In this document: one piece after another, positions 22,898-35,159 of the stretch
Layout of the letters: every line of letters starts with the position of its first letter
Numbering within the stretch: the stretch's first letter is position 1
NCBI GenBank assembly: GCA_051453625.1
Contig: JBOZIK010000001.1
Coordinates: 139,682,445 to 139,746,444, forward strand
Source: Welwitschia mirabilis
Taxonomy: Eukaryota > Gnetophyta > Gnetopsida > Welwitschiales
DNA length: 64,000 nt
Direction: 5' to 3'
The notes under the pieces: generated by a model
Told to the model about the DNA's origin: nothing
Databases searched by the model: none
What the model saw: the letters and a program-made list of their open reading frames with translations, nothing else
Made by a program: the position numbers and the translations under genes

Positions 22898-24215
22898 TTA
22901 GATAATAACAAAAGGAAGATCCTCCTTATTTAGAGGAGCTTCCAAAACAAGTGCTTCTATCATTTTCAAGGTTTTAATAATAGATGCCTAAAAAACTTTT
23001 AACCTTTGTCTATTAACTTTTTTAATTTCTCAAGTTTTTGGATTTGAGATTTTAACTAAACCATTTGAATGTACTTTTTCTATCAGATAAGGATCTAACC
23101 CTTTATAATTTAACTTATTGTGTACAAGGTGTACTTGGGTGTTATATAAAAAAATAAGTTGACCAAGTTCAAATTTTTTATGAATAATCTTTTTGTCATG
23201 TCTAAAATTGGCTTAAGATTTATGAATGAGTTGATTATTTAAGTCATGAGTACCATTTTCATCTAAATGATTAAGTTAAACTAATTAAGTTCTAAGATTT
23301 TTATTTAAGTCTATAAGGCTAACCTAATGTGTAAATATGTAAGAGTNNNNNNNNNNNNNNNNNNNNNNNNNNNNNNNNNNNNNNNNNNNNNNNNNNNNNN
23401 NNNNNNNNNNNNNNNNNNNNNNNNNNNNNNNNNNNNNNNNNNNNNNNNNNNNNNNNNNNNNNNNNNNNNNNNNNNNNNNNNNNNNNNNNNNNNNNNNNNN
23501 NNNNNNNNNNNNNNNNNNNNNNNNNNNNNNNNTGGCTTAACGATTAGTTTGAGAATGATAAGCACATGCAACTCTATATTTAATATCAATGGATAAAAGG
23601 AGTTTCAAAAAAACGCATTTAATGATATGAGTTCCTTCATTAGTAATTATAATTAGTGAAAAACAAAAAAGTTGAAAGATATGAGTTTGAACAAAGTTGA
23701 AAACGGTTCTACCCACTTAGTAACATAATCAACAGCTATTAAGATATAATATTTATCATAAAAATTTGGTGTAATTAGGCCTACAAAGTTAATTCTCTAA
23801 TAATTAAAAGGTTTACATTCTAGTATAGGTTTGAGAAAAACATCCGAAAAAAGAGTTAGGCTACCATAACATTAACACACATCATACCTTCTAGAAAAGA
23901 CAAATGAATCCTTAAAAAGGATAGGTCAATAAAACTAGAGTGAAGAATTTTTATGATAGTCTTTTGGCCACTAAAGTATCCCCTACTCTCATTGGAAAGT
24001 TTAGGGATTTCTAAGCTTTTTTACTCAAGCACACACTTACTCATGATTTGGTCTTTGCATCTTTTATAAAGATGGGATTCATTCCAATCATAATCACTAA
24101 TCTTATGGATAAAAGATTTGCATTGGTTATGAGTCTAATGCTAAGGTGTTTTTATAGTAACAAAGTAGTTCACAATATTAGCATGCCAAGGAGTAGGATG
24201 AATATAATAGATGAC
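22898..24215 (-). pseudogene. E1 integrase relic
   Basis: The minus strand reads HPTPWHANIVNYFVTIKTP, SDYDWNESHLYKRCKDQIM and RGYFSGQKTIIKIL (zinc-finger side), then ILIAVDYVTKWVEPFS (core), KYRVACAYHSQTNR just right of the gap, and ANFRHDKKIIHKKFELGQLI then VHNKLNYKGLDPYLIEKVHS left of it. The C-terminus is almost free of stops and ends LNKEDLPFVII with TAA at 22898-22900. A 186-N gap removes part of the central region. Family: Ty3/gypsy integrase without a chromodomain. Confidence 0.9.
23347..23532. other. Assembly gap, 186 N
   Basis: Within the E1 integrase. E2 has about 150-170 bases over the same interval, so the estimated length is plausible. Confidence 0.95.
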
Positions 24216-24379
24216 ATAATTTTTTTTCAATTGCAAAAGGTTGTTCATCTAGACAAAAGTCAGTTATGGGAATTTCATCATGAGAACAAGAAATTTGAAA
24301 TAGATAATTGATAATACTATTATGTTTTTACAACTTTATTAATGATGGTGAGATTAAATTTTTACATGAGAAGGATCTA

Positions 24380-24740
24380 ATAATAAGGATAGCACTAGAA
24401 TATTTCTTAGTTATAAGATAGAGGATAGTTGCATGATCAATGTAAACATTGATGTGAAAGCTAAGAATATAATGTCAAAGATGATCAAGATAAAACATAA
24501 TAATAAGAATTTTTCTTTTAGTAGGGATATAATTGGATTGGGCTTGGGATAAAGTTTTATTAAGATAGGATATAACTTTAAAATCACTATTGTATTTTTT
24601 GCCATGAATCCCACCCATATCAATGTTGCTTGCATCACACATAAGTTTAAAATATTTATTCCAATGGAGACTCGTGATAATAGGTTTATAAGAAATGTGT
24701 TCTTTAAGAGTTCTAAATGCAAGTTAACATGAATCATTCC
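24380..24740 (-). pseudogene. E1 RNase H relic, unit 1 (longest copy)
   Basis: The minus strand gives YKPIITSLHWNKYFKLMCDA, then NIDMGGIHGKKYNSDFKVIS, LNKTLSQAQSNYIPTKRK, ILIIMFYLDHL and NVYIDHATILYLITKKYSS. These match the gypsy RNase H pattern MCDAS...VGAVLGQ...NYTTTEKELLAVV...YTDH..L.YL. The first catalytic Asp (MCDAS) is present. Of the copies in E1, only this one continues past the NYTTT motif. Confidence 0.9.
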
Positions 24741-25565
24741 AATAAAATTTATCATCTTTTTCAATTAGGGAGTAAAGTGGTTTATAAATTTTTGCATAAT
24801 AATGAATAAAATGATGATAGAAACTAACATAACCAAGGAATGATCTAATTTATTTGATATTAATTTGAGGGCTAAGGTTTTTAATGATATCAACTTTGGT
24901 AGGATCCATTCTCATCCATTCCTTTGGAATGTGATGTTCTAAAATAACTACATAATTAACAAGGATAAAAATAATTTTCCAACTTAAATGTAAGCCACTC
25001 TCTATATTTTGATCCAAAATTTTCTCTAATCTTTTTATGGTTTTGTTCAAAAGTTTTACTACAGATTGAGAAGTCATCCACAGTAATTTTAATAGAGTCA
25101 TCTAACATGTTGGAAACAATCCCCATCATAGCTCATTAAAATGTTTTAAGGACATTACATAATCTAAAGGACATTCATCTAAAGGCAAAGGCTCCAAAGG
25201 ATGAGGTAAAGGTTATTTGGTTTGGTCCTTACTTGCTATGAAAATTTGATTATAATCACTATACGCATTAAGGAAATAATAGTAGATGCGACCTTGAATT
25301 CCATTAAGTACTTAATCAAGAAAGGGTAAAGGGCAATGATTCCTTTTAGTGACCTTATTAAGTTTTCTAAAATTAATGCACATTCTCCATTTCCCACCTT
25401 TCTTTGGAACTACTATTAAAGAGCGAACCACTCACTATTAGATATAGTAGATATGATTTCAACACTCATAAGTTTAATGATTTTATCTTTAACTATTTGC
25501 TTAAGGGCTAGGTCTAACCTTCTTTGGGGTTTCCTAATGGTTTAGCATTATCTTTAAGGTAAATC
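24741..25565 (-). pseudogene. E1 reverse transcriptase relic, unit 1
   Basis: The minus strand carries RRLDLALKQIVKDKIIKLMS, IISTISNSEW, then VVPKKGGKWRMCINFRKLNK with NHCPLPF. The catalytic region reads ITVDDFSIC, so both Asp residues of the usual FMDD motif are kept. It then continues through SGLHLSWKI and HHIPKEWMRMDPTKVDIIKN. Frameshifts and stops make it non-functional. The order RT, RNase H, integrase identifies Ty3/gypsy. Confidence 0.92.
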
Positions 25566-25989
25566 TTATGTTGGACTATAAAAATAGGAATGACAACTAA
25601 GTCTTTATGGATCTAGGCAAAGGCTTTTTCTTTAAAGATTAAGAGTAAGATCAAGATGTATTCTTATTAATGAGTTATAAGGTTACTTATTAGTAGGGGT
25701 CTCCTCTTATTGTTAGATAGAAAAATATATTTTAAACCTTGGAGTAATTTCTTTAATTCTAGGTTAATATTTTTAGCTGTTGTCTACGATAGATGTGGAA
25801 TGACACTCTACAAAAGATTTTTCTATCAAGTAAATATTTTGAGTTTCTTCGAAATTGACTTGTTCTTCATTCTCAGACTCAAGATAGTATGTTTCAATTA
25901 GATTATCATATAAAGTTGGTTGATTTAGCATAATTAATCTATCCTTAATTGATCAACATTGTAAAAATAAGTTTGTTTTTAATTCTTTC

Positions 25990-26420
25990 TCTAAGTTAAA
26001 CTCGTTTTCTATGTCCTTCTTAGCAACATCAAATACTCAAATGATAAACTTTTTATTGCCAAAATGACATCCCATCATTCTAGTTTATGTGTCAATAATG
26101 CAATAGGTAGTTGCATAAAAAGCTCTTCCTAAGAGAAGTGGATAAACTCCATTATGTTATACCTCAATCATGACAATATCTATGGGGTAAAAGGCTTTTT
26201 CAAATTGAATGACTAGGTCCTTAATAATTCCTAATGGTTTCTTAATTAAAGTATTAGCCAATTTCAACATAATTCATGTAGGTTATATTTTGTTTTCTAA
26301 CCCAAGTCTCTTACATATGTGAAAAGACATGATGTTCATACTAGCTCTTATATTAATTATAGGTTTTTAAATTATCTTATTTCCTTCTAAGGTGACACTC
26401 ACAGTTGCAGCTCTAGGGTC
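25990..26420 (-). pseudogene. E1 protease relic, unit 1
   Basis: An active-site-like INIRASMNIMSFHICKRLGL is followed by KKPLGIIKDLVIQFEKAFYP, then VYPLLLGRAFYATTYCIID. The last block matches the LILGRPFLAT signature of Athila/Tat proteases. In this copy the catalytic Asp of the usual D(L/T)GAS is Asn. A poorly conserved linker to RT lies at 25566-25990. Confidence 0.85.
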
Positions 26421-26479
26421 TTTGAATTTAGGACACTTTTTAATAACTAAGTTGAAAATAGATTGATCAAGGAAAACTT

Positions 26480-27956
26480 TGCTAAGAATGGTATGTTTTT
26501 ATTTTATTCTCAATAGGTTCTTCCACAATTTAGAATATTTTGGGTTTTTATACAAGAGTTTTCAAAAAGATAGGTTGATGTTTACCTCTTGCATTAAGTT
26601 CTTTACATGTTCATCAAAGGTAGGATTTATATTTAATTAATCAAGCCAAGGAGTAAATGGTTTCTTTATATTCTTTTATTGTAAAGACATTTTAGTGGAG
26701 GTTTTAGTATGTAATGTTAATGGGAACTTATAGTAGTCCAAAATTTCTATATCATTTTCTTCATTTACTTCATCATAGTTACAACCTCATGGGTAGGAGG
26801 TGTTGTATTATTTCCACTTCTTATTACTACTTTCAAATCTCTTTTCGCTTCATTTATGTTGAGTAAAGTTTGAGATGCAAGAGAGCATTGTGGTCTTTGA
26901 TTGACAAGCATTATTCATTGAAGCACATTCACTAAGTTTTTAATGTTACTATTGTTGTTTCTTGTGCTTTTTTCATCTCTTTTATGGATTCTTTAACTGA
27001 ATCATTATGATTTTTTTGAAAATTAAGTTAAACGTTTAATCACATAATCTTTGTTAAAATTTTAGTTGGCTTTTAAAGATAGGTGTTCTTTGGTTAAAAG
27101 CACAAACTTCCTCAAATATCCTTTCCTTACATGTTGGTAATAAGGGATACTCTTTAGTTTAATAAGAGTTTTATTCACAAATTTCACAGTTGAAGTTAAG
27201 TTTTTATTTTTTACTACTTTTTCATCAACTACTAATTGCATATATTCTCTAAAGTGGTATAAAATTTTTAATCAAGTTGGTTGAGTCAACTCTCACTTCT
27301 TCCTTGTTATGTTTAACCTCCTTTAATTCCTTTATGATTTAACATATGATGTGAATTTATTTAGTGGATTTAATTCAAGTATAACTTTTTTCTACTAGTT
27401 TTTTCAATACACTTCATGCTTCTTCTAAGACTAAGTTTAATGAGTTACTTGCATAAGAAAAATCTATAAGTTGTTTGATTTAGTAATTTAATATGCTATA
27501 GAAATAATCAACTAATTCTTTCTTATGGGATTCATCAATAAGATTGGAATGACTCGTTATAATAAAATGGTCATAATCCATGGCATAATCCTTATGAGAT
27601 TGTTGTTGAAAGTTGGTCACTTTATTTCTTATTTATTTCATGGAAGTTTCACTTAAAAATCATTTGATAAAAACTTCTTATGCTTGGATTTAAAACTTAA
27701 GACTCTTATGTCGAATAGTTTTAAGCTAAATTTTTACACTTTTTCTAAATGTAACTAGAAAAATAATCATATAGTTATGATCACTAATACATTTCTTTTC
27801 ATTCCTTCAAGTAAGAACAAGTTGTTCAATGTCAACTCAATGTTGAAAAGGATCCTCCTTAGATTTTCCCAAAAAAGTTGGATATGCATTCAAATTTTAT
27901 AACTCTACATCATCACTGGGGAATAAATCAAAGGGACTCTGGATTTCACATTTTTG
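26480..27956 (-). pseudogene. E1 gag relic, unit 1
   Basis: It covers the capsid-like region, a degenerate CCHC knuckle region, and the N-terminus ending at junction J1. The N-terminal block reads KCEIQSPFDLFPSDDVEL. It parallels the better-kept gag of unit 4 along its length. At 27957 it is joined directly to the RNase H of unit 2. Confidence 0.85.
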
Positions 27957-28190
27957 ATTAGTAGTGGTGTAGTTGGATTGGGCTTGGGACAAAGTTTTAT
28001 TAAGATAGAATATAACTTTAAAATCATTTTTGTATTTTTGGCCAAGAATCCCACCCATGGCAATGTTGCTTGCATTACACATAAGTTTAAAATCATAATT
28101 CCAATTGGAATCCATAATAATAGGTTTAAAATAAATGCATTATTTAATATTTCTAAATGCAAGGTGACATGAATCATTCCAATTTAATTT
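27957..28190 (-). pseudogene. Truncated RNase H, unit 2, fused to gag at J1
   Basis: The minus-strand frame 28115-27897 is open across the junction: LMCNASNIAMGGILGQKYKN, then KTLSQAQSNYTTTNQ, then directly the gag start KCEIQSPFDLF. The normal RNase H continues with (E)KELLAVV-type sequence here. The breakpoint falls at ACTAA.., a word shared by both partners on the minus strand. The fusion stays in frame. Confidence 0.88.
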
Positions 28191-29080
28191 AGCCTCTTTT
28201 TCCAGTAAGGAGTAAAGTGGTTAATAAATTTTTGCATAATCATGAATAAAATGATAATATAAACTAACATAATCAAGGAATGATCTAACTTATTTAACAT
28301 TAGTTAGAGGGCTAAGGTTTTTAATGATATCAACTTTGGTAGGTTCCATCTTTATCCCTTCCCTTGGAATGTGATGTTCTTAAATAACTTCATGGTTAAC
28401 AAGGAGAAAACTCATTTCTAACTTAAATGTAAGCCACTCTCTATACATTAATCCAAAACTTTCTCTAATCCTTTTATAGTTTTATTCAAAATTTTCATCA
28501 AATCTATAGAAAAATTCAATAGAGTCATCTAACATGTCAAAAAAAATCCCCATCATAGCTTGTTGAAAGGTTTTAGGGGCATTGTATATTCCAAAGAACA
28601 TTCATATAAAGGAAAAGATTCCTAATGATGAGGTAAAGGTTGTTTTGGTTTAGTCCTTGCTTACTATGCAAATTTGATTATAATCATTACACCCATCAAA
28701 GAAAAAATAGTAGGTATGGCCTTGAATTCTATCAAGTACTTAATCAAGAAAGGGTAAAGGATAATGATTTATTTTAGTATCCTTATTAAGTTTCCTAAAA
28801 TTAATGCGCATTTTCCATTTCCCTAATTTCTTTAGAACTACTATTAAAGAGATAATCCACTCACGATCGGATATAGCAGATATGATCCTAGCACTCATAC
28901 ATTAATGATTTTGTCTTTAACTATTTGCTTAAGGGCTAGGTTGAACCTTCTTTGGGATTGCCTAATGATTTAGCATTATCTTTAAAGTAAATCTTGTATT
29001 GGACCATAGAAAGAGGAATGGCAACTAAGTATTTATGGATCTAAGCAAAGACTTCTTCTTTAGATATTAAGAGTGAAATC
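28191..29080 (-). pseudogene. Reverse transcriptase relic, unit 2
   Basis: Near-parallel copy of 24741-25565 at an offset of about 3440 bases. The minus strand keeps GKWKMRINFRKLNK and HYPLPFLIKYLIEF. The FMDD region has decayed to EFFYRFDENF, with no catalytic Asp pair. Stops and frameshifts are present. Confidence 0.88.
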
Positions 29081-29439
29081 AAGATGGATTCTTATTGATA
29101 AGTCATAAGGTCACTTATTAGTATGGGTTCCCTCTAATTGTTAGATAGTAAAATATGTTTTAAACCTTGGAGTAAATTATTTAATTATAGATTAATATTT
29201 TTAGTTGTTATCTATGATAGACATGAGACAATACTCTACAAAAGTTTTTCTACCAAGTGAATATTTTAAATTTCTTCCTAGTTGATATGTTCTTCATCCT
29301 CAGACTCAAGATAATGTGTTTCAATTGGATTGCCACATAAAGTTGGTTTATGTAGCATAAGTAATCTACCCTTAATTAATAAACATTGTAAAAATAAGTT
29401 TGGTTTCAATTATTTCTCTAAGTTAAACTCATTTTCTAT

Positions 29440-29870
29440 GTCCTTATTAGTACCATTAAATACTCAAATGGTAAACGTTTTATTACCAAAATGACATTCC
29501 ATCATTCTAGTTCGTTTTTCAACAATACAATAGATAGTTGCATAAAAAGATCTTCCTAAGAGGAGTGGATGAACTCCATTATATTCTACCTCAATAATGA
29601 CAACATCTATGGGGTAAAAGGCTTTCTCAATTTGGATGACTAAGTCCTTGATAATTTTTAATGATTTCTTAATTAAAATATTAGCCAATTCCAAGATAAT
29701 TCATGTAGGTACTATTTGTTTTCCAACCAAGTCTCTTCAATATGTGAAAATACATGATGTTCATAGTAGCTCTTATGTCAATTAAAGATTTTTGTATTCT
29801 TTTATTTCCTTCTAAGTAATACTCATAGTTGCAGCACTAGGATATTTGAATTTAGGATAATTTTTAATAA
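29440..29870 (-). pseudogene. Protease relic, unit 2
   Basis: The 76-residue open minus frame 29694-29464 contains LANILIKKSLKIIKDLVIQI, EKAFYPIDVVIIEVEYNGVH and PLLLGRSFYATIYCIVEK. Upstream, LIDIRATMNIMYFHI keeps the catalytic Asp but has lost the Gly of the active-site triad. Confidence 0.87.
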
Positions 29871-29929
29871 CTAAGTGGAAAATAGATTGAGAAAGAAAAA
29901 TTTTTCTAGGAATGGTATGTTTTGTTTCT

Positions 29930-31209
29930 TCTCACTAGGTTCTTCCATAATTTAGAATATTTTGGATTTTCATACAATAGTTTCCAAAAATGGAGGTTGA
30001 TATTTACCTCTTGAATTAAGGTTTTTAAGTTTTCATCAAAGGTAGGATTTATATTTCATTGATCAAGCCAAGGAGTAAATGGTTTATTTATCTTGTTTTC
30101 TTGTGAAGACTTTCTATTAGAGGTTTTAGTATGTGATTTTGATGGGAAGTTATAGGAGTCCAAAATTTCTATATCATCTTCTTCATTCACTTCATCATTT
30201 TTTAAAGTTAAAACCTCTTAGGTAGGAGGTGTTTTATCATTTTCACTTATTATTACTACTTTCAAAACTTTCTTTACTTCATTTGGATTAAGTAAGGTTT
30301 GAGATGCAAAAGAGCCTTGTGGTCTTTGATTAGTAAGCGTTGTTTATTAAATCACATTTACTAAGTTTTCAATGTTAGTATTAGTTGTTTCTTATGCTTT
30401 TCTCATCTCTTCTATGGATTCTCTAAGTGGATTAATCTAATTTTTTTGATAATTAAGTTAAAAGTTTATTCACCTAATATTTGTTGAAATTTTAATTGTC
30501 TTTTAAAGTTAGGTATTCTTTGGTTAAAATTACAAACTTCCTCAAACATCCTTTTCTTACAAGTTGGTAATAAAGGATACTCTTTAGTTTGATGAGAGTT
30601 GTCTTTACAAATTTCATAAGTTAAAGTTAAGTTTTCATTCTTTACTACTTTTGCATCAACTATTATTTGTGTATACTTCTCTAAAGTGGTAGTAAAATTT
30701 TTAATCAAGTTGGTTGAATTACCTCTTACTTCTTTCTTGTTATATTTAACTTCCTTAAAATCCTTTATGATTTGACATATGATGTGAGTTTCTTTAGTGG
30801 GTTTAGGTCAACTATAACTTATTTTTACTAGGTTTTTCAATACACTCAATGCTTCTTTTAAGACTAAGTTTAATAAGTTGCCTTCAGAAGAAAAATCTAT
30901 AAGTTTTTTAATTTGGTAATTTAATCTAATATAGAAATAATCAACTAATTCGTTCTTATGGAATTCATCAACAGGGTTGAAATGGCTAGTTATAATAAAA
31001 TGGTTATAATTCATGGCATAATCCTTATGAGGTTGTTATTAAAATTTGATTACTTTCTTTCTTATTTATCTCATGAAACTTTCACTCAAAAATCATTTGA
31101 TAAAAACTTCTTGTGCTTAACTCTAAGACTTAAGACTCTTATGTGGAATAGTTTTAAGACAAATTTTTACCCTTTATCTAAGTATGACTAGAAAAATAAT
31201 CATATAGGT
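29930..31209 (-). pseudogene. Gag relic, unit 2, cut by the 100-N gap
   Basis: Open minus frames at 31014-30808 (NPVDEFHKNELVDYFYIRLN, SSEGNLLNLVLKEALSVL) and 30708-30466. The latter has the knuckle region YEICKDNSHQTKEYPLL. This aligns with a CX2CX4HX4C pattern in which the first and last Cys are Tyr. The N-terminal 200 bases or so lie in the gap at 31210. Confidence 0.87.
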
Positions 31210-31309
31210 NNNNNNNNNNNNNNNNNNNNNNNNNNNNNNNNNNNNNNNNNNNNNNNNNNNNNNNNNNNNNNNNNNNNNNNNNNNNNNNNNNNNNNNNNNN
31301 NNNNNNNNN
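31210..31309. other. Assembly gap, 100 N placeholder inside the tandem array
   Basis: The left flank is gag and the right flank is protease, which are not adjacent in any complete unit. From the unit spacing about 1.75-1.78 kb is missing: the gag start of unit 2, plus the RNase H' and RT of unit 3. Confidence 0.9.
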
Positions 31310-31640
31310 AAAGGCTCTTCCTAAAAGAAGTGGATAACCTCCATAATGTTCTATCTTAATGATGACAACATCTATGGGGTAAAAAGATTCCTCAATTTGG
31401 ATAACTAAGTCCTTGATAATTCATAATGATTTCTTGATTAAGATATCAGTTAATTCCAATATGATTTATGTAGGTTCTATTCTATTTTCCAACCCAAGTT
31501 TCTTACATATGTGGAGAGGCATGATGTTTACACTTACTTCTATGTCAATTCAAGCTTTTCAAATTCTTTTGTTTTCTTCTAAGGTAACACTCACAGTTTC
31601 AGCTCCTAAGTCTTTGAATTTAGGATGCTTTTGCATGACT
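31310..31640 (-). pseudogene. Protease relic, unit 3 (partial)
   Basis: The minus strand gives IDIEVSVNIMPLHICKKLGL followed by ENRIEPT. It is closest to the E2 protease in its MPLHI block. The C-terminal part is lost in the N gap. Confidence 0.82.
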
Positions 31641-31659
31641 AAGTTAGAAAGATATTAAG

Positions 31660-33180
31660 CAAGAAAAACTTCACTAAGAATGATACGATTTTGCTTTCTT
31701 ATTACTAAGTTCTTCCATACCTTAGAATATTTAGGATTCTCTTGTAAGAGTTTCCAAAAGGGAAAGTTGATATTTACCTCTTGTATCAAAGTTTTTAAGT
31801 GTTCATCAAAGGTAGAATTTGCATTTAATTAGTTAAGATAAGGATTGGATGGTTTCTTTTCTTTGTTTTCTTATGAGACTTTAATAGGAGATGTTGATGG
31901 AAGGTTGTATGAATTCAAGATTTCTACATCCTCTTATTCATTCATTTCATTATTTTTAAAATTTGAAACCCCATGGGTAGGAGGTATTGTATCTTTCCCA
32001 CTTCATGTTACTATCTTCAAAACTTTCTCAATTTCATTTGGATTGGATAAATATTAAGATGCTAGATAACCTTGTAGTCTTTGGTTGGAAAGCATTTTTT
32101 AGTGGATCACGTTTACTAGGTTCTCAATGTTGCTATTAGTTTTCTCTTATACTTTTCTCATCTCTTTTATGAATTCTCTAGGTGAATCATTATGCTTTTA
32201 TTGAAAATTAGTTAAAAGTTGGAATTTTTGAATCTATTTTTAAAAGGTTTCCATTGAGATTGTCCACTTAATATTTATTGAAATTGTGGTTCTATTTCAA
32301 AATTGGGTGTTCTTTGGTTGAAATTATAAACTTCCTCAAATATCCTTTCCTTACAAGTTGTTAACAAAGGACATTCTTTTATTAAATAAGAGTCATCTTC
32401 ACAAATTTCATAATTTGAAGTTGATTTTTTATTCTTTACCACTTTTACATCAACTATCATTTGTGTCTACTTCTCTAAAGTAGTAGTAAAATATTTCATC
32501 AAGTTGATTGAGTCCTTTCTTTCTTCTTCCTTATCATGTTTTACTTTCTTTAGATCTTTTAGAATTTGACCTATAGTGTGATTTTATTTAGTGGGTCTAG
32601 TCCAAGTTTAATTTATTTCCACCAAGTTTTCTAACACACTCCATGTATCAACTAGGCCTAAATTCAATAAGTTTCCTCCACAAGAAAAATCTATAAGTTA
32701 CTAAGTTGGAGCATTCAATCCATTATAAAAATAATCAACTAGATCTTTCTTAAAAAATTAAGAATAGGGTTGGAATGATTAGCTATGATAAAACGTTCAT
32801 AGGATTTTGCATAATCCTCATGAGGTTATTGTTCAAAGTTGGTTACTTATTTTTTTGCCCTCCTCATGGAAATCTCACTTAAAAAAAGTTTGATAAATAC
32901 TTCTTGCAGTTGACTCCAATATTTAAGACTTTTATATGGGATAGTTTTAAGCCAAATTTTTGTTCTTCTTCTAAGTATGACTAGAAAAATAATCATATAG
33001 GTATGATTACTAATACATTTCTTTCCATTCCTTCTGGTAAGCACAAGTAATTCAATTTCAACTCAATGTTGAAAATTGTCCTCCTTAGATTTTTTCCAAA
33101 AAAGTGTGATATGCACTGAAATTTTATAACTCTACATATTTATTGTGGAATAAATGAAAGGAATTTTACATTTCATGTTT
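31660..33180 (-). pseudogene. Gag relic, unit 3
   Basis: Open minus frame 33044-32847 reads KIWLKTIPYKSLKYWSQLQE then VFIKLFLSEI, the capsid block matching AKAWL-SLP-SI-TWDQL--KFL in plant gypsy gag. The frame 32460-32275 holds the knuckle NYEICEDDSYLIKECPL, with the His replaced by Tyr. It ends at junction J2 near 33181. Confidence 0.87.
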
Positions 33181-33410
33181 TTAATTAGTAGTGTTGTAGT
33201 TGGAGTTGATTTGGGAAAAATTTTATTAAGATAGGATATAACTTTAAAATCATTTTTGTATTTTTGGCCAAGAATCCCACCCATGGCAATGTTGCTTGCA
33301 TCACACATAGGTTCTAAATCTTTGTTCCAATAGGGGCCTATAATAATAGGTTTAGAATAAATGCATTTTTTAAAAGTTCGAAATGCAAGTTGACGCAATC
33401 ATTGCAATTG
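33181..33410 (-). pseudogene. Truncated RNase H, unit 4, fused to gag at J2
   Basis: The minus strand reads FRTFKKCIYSKPIIIGPYWN, LEPMCDASNIAMGGILGQKY, and a degenerate NYNTT. It then switches to gag (KCKIPFIYS) at the same place as J1. The catalytic Asp of MCDAS is present. The domain stops where the second half should begin. Confidence 0.88.
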
Positions 33411-34240
33411 AATTTAGCATCTTTTTCAAGTAAGGAGTGAAGTGGTTTATAAATTTTTGCATAATCATGGATAAAATGATGATAGAAACTAACATAACCA
33501 AGGAATGATTTAATTTGTTTGATATTAGTTAGAGGGATAAGGTTTGTAATGATATCAACTTTGATAGGATTTGTTCTAATCCCTTCCTTTGAAATGTGAT
33601 GTTCTAAAACAAATCCATGGTAGACAAGAAGAAAAAATATTTACCAACTTAAATGTAAGCCACTCTCTATACAATAATCCAAAACTTTCTCTAATCTTTT
33701 TATGGTTTTATTCAAATGTTTCACCAAAGATGGAGAAGTCATAGATAAAAAATTTAATAGAGTCATCTAACATGTTAGAAACAATCCTTATCATAGCTCA
33801 TTGAAAGGTTTTAGGGGCATTTCATAGTCCAAAGGACATTCATCTAAAGGAAAAGGTTCCAAAGGGTGAGGTAAAGGTTGTTTTAATTTGGTCCTTGCTT
33901 ACTATCCAAATTTGATTATAATCACTATACCCATTAAGGAAATAATAGTAGACATGACCTTGGATTATATAAAGTACTTAATTAAGAAAGAATAAAGAGT
34001 AGTGATTCGTTTTAGTAACCTTATTAAGTTTTCTAAAATCAATGCAGATTCTTCATTCCCCCCCTTTCTTTGGAACTCTTATTAAAAAGATAATCCACTC
34101 ACTATCCGATATAGCATATATGATCCCAAAACCCATAAGTTGAATGATTTTATCATTAACTATTTACGTAAAAGCTAGGTTGAACCTTCTTTAGGGTTGC
34201 CTAATGGTTTAGCATTATCTTTAAGGTAAATCTTGTATTG
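33411..34240 (-). pseudogene. Reverse transcriptase relic, unit 4
   Basis: The linker frame 34375-34175 reads PFSIFQYKIYLKDNAKPLGN then PKEG, the HRI-LEDDAKPVRQPQRR start of gypsy RT. RICIDFRKLNK follows. The catalytic motif is IYDFSIFG, so one Asp of the pair is Tyr. Confidence 0.9.
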
Positions 34241-34689
34241 GAATATAGAAAAAGGAATGACAACTAAGTTTTTATGGATCCTAGCAAAGGCTTCTTCTTT
34301 AGAGATTAAGAGTGAAATCAAGATGGATTCTTGTTGATGAGTCACAAGATTACTTATTAGTAGGGGTTTTCTCAAATTATTAGATAGAAAATATATTTTA
34401 AACCTTGGAGTAATTTCTTTATTTCTAGATTATTATTTTCAACTTTTGTCTATGATAGACATGGGATGATACTCCACAAAAAGCTTTTCTATTGAGTGAA
34501 TATTTTGAGTTTCTTCCCAGTCAATGTGTTATTCATCCATAGACTCAAGATAGTCTTTTTTAATTGGATTGTCTTATAAAGTTGGTTTATGTAGCATAAT
34601 TAATATCTCCTTAATTGATTAAAGTTTTAAAAATAAGTTTTGTTTCAATTTTTTCTCTAAGTTAAACTCATTTTCTGTGCCCTTCTTAG

Positions 34690-35150
34690 CAGCATTAAAT
34701 ACTCAAATGGTAAATTTTTTATTATCCAAATGACATTCCATCATCCTAGTTCATGTGTTAATAATACAATAAGTAGTTGCATAAAAAGCTCTTTCTAAGA
34801 GGAGTGGATAACCTCCATTATGTTTTAACTTAATGATAACATCTATGGAATAAAAGGCTTTCTTAATTTGGATGACTAGCTCCTTGATAATTCTAATAAT
34901 TTTTTAATTAAAGTATTAGCCAATTACAAGATAATTCGTGTAGGTTCTATTTTGTTTTATAACTTAAATCTATTACATATGTGAAAAGACTTGATATTCA
35001 CACTAGTTTTTATGTCAATTAAATCTTTTTGAATTCTTTTGTTTTATTCTAAGGTGACACTCATAGTTGTAGCTCTAGGGTCTTTGAATTTAGAAAACTT
35101 TTTAATAACTAAGTTGAAAATATATTGAGCAAGAAAAACTTTGCTAGGAA
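34690..35150 (-). pseudogene. Protease relic, unit 4
   Basis: LIDIKTSVNIKSFHI lies at the active-site position, followed by the decayed PLLLGRSF-type block. It parallels units 1 and 2 at the array spacing. Catalytic Asp kept, Gly lost. Confidence 0.83.
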
Positions 35151-35159
35151 TGGTATTTT

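Noticed and set aside
30958-31191. Plus-strand frames over the gag units (30958-31191, 36198-36431, 31413-31658, 27954-28172, 24048-24311)
   Set aside because: Antisense shadows of the minus-strand gag, protease, RNase H and integrase relics. Their similarity to each other comes from the repeated units.
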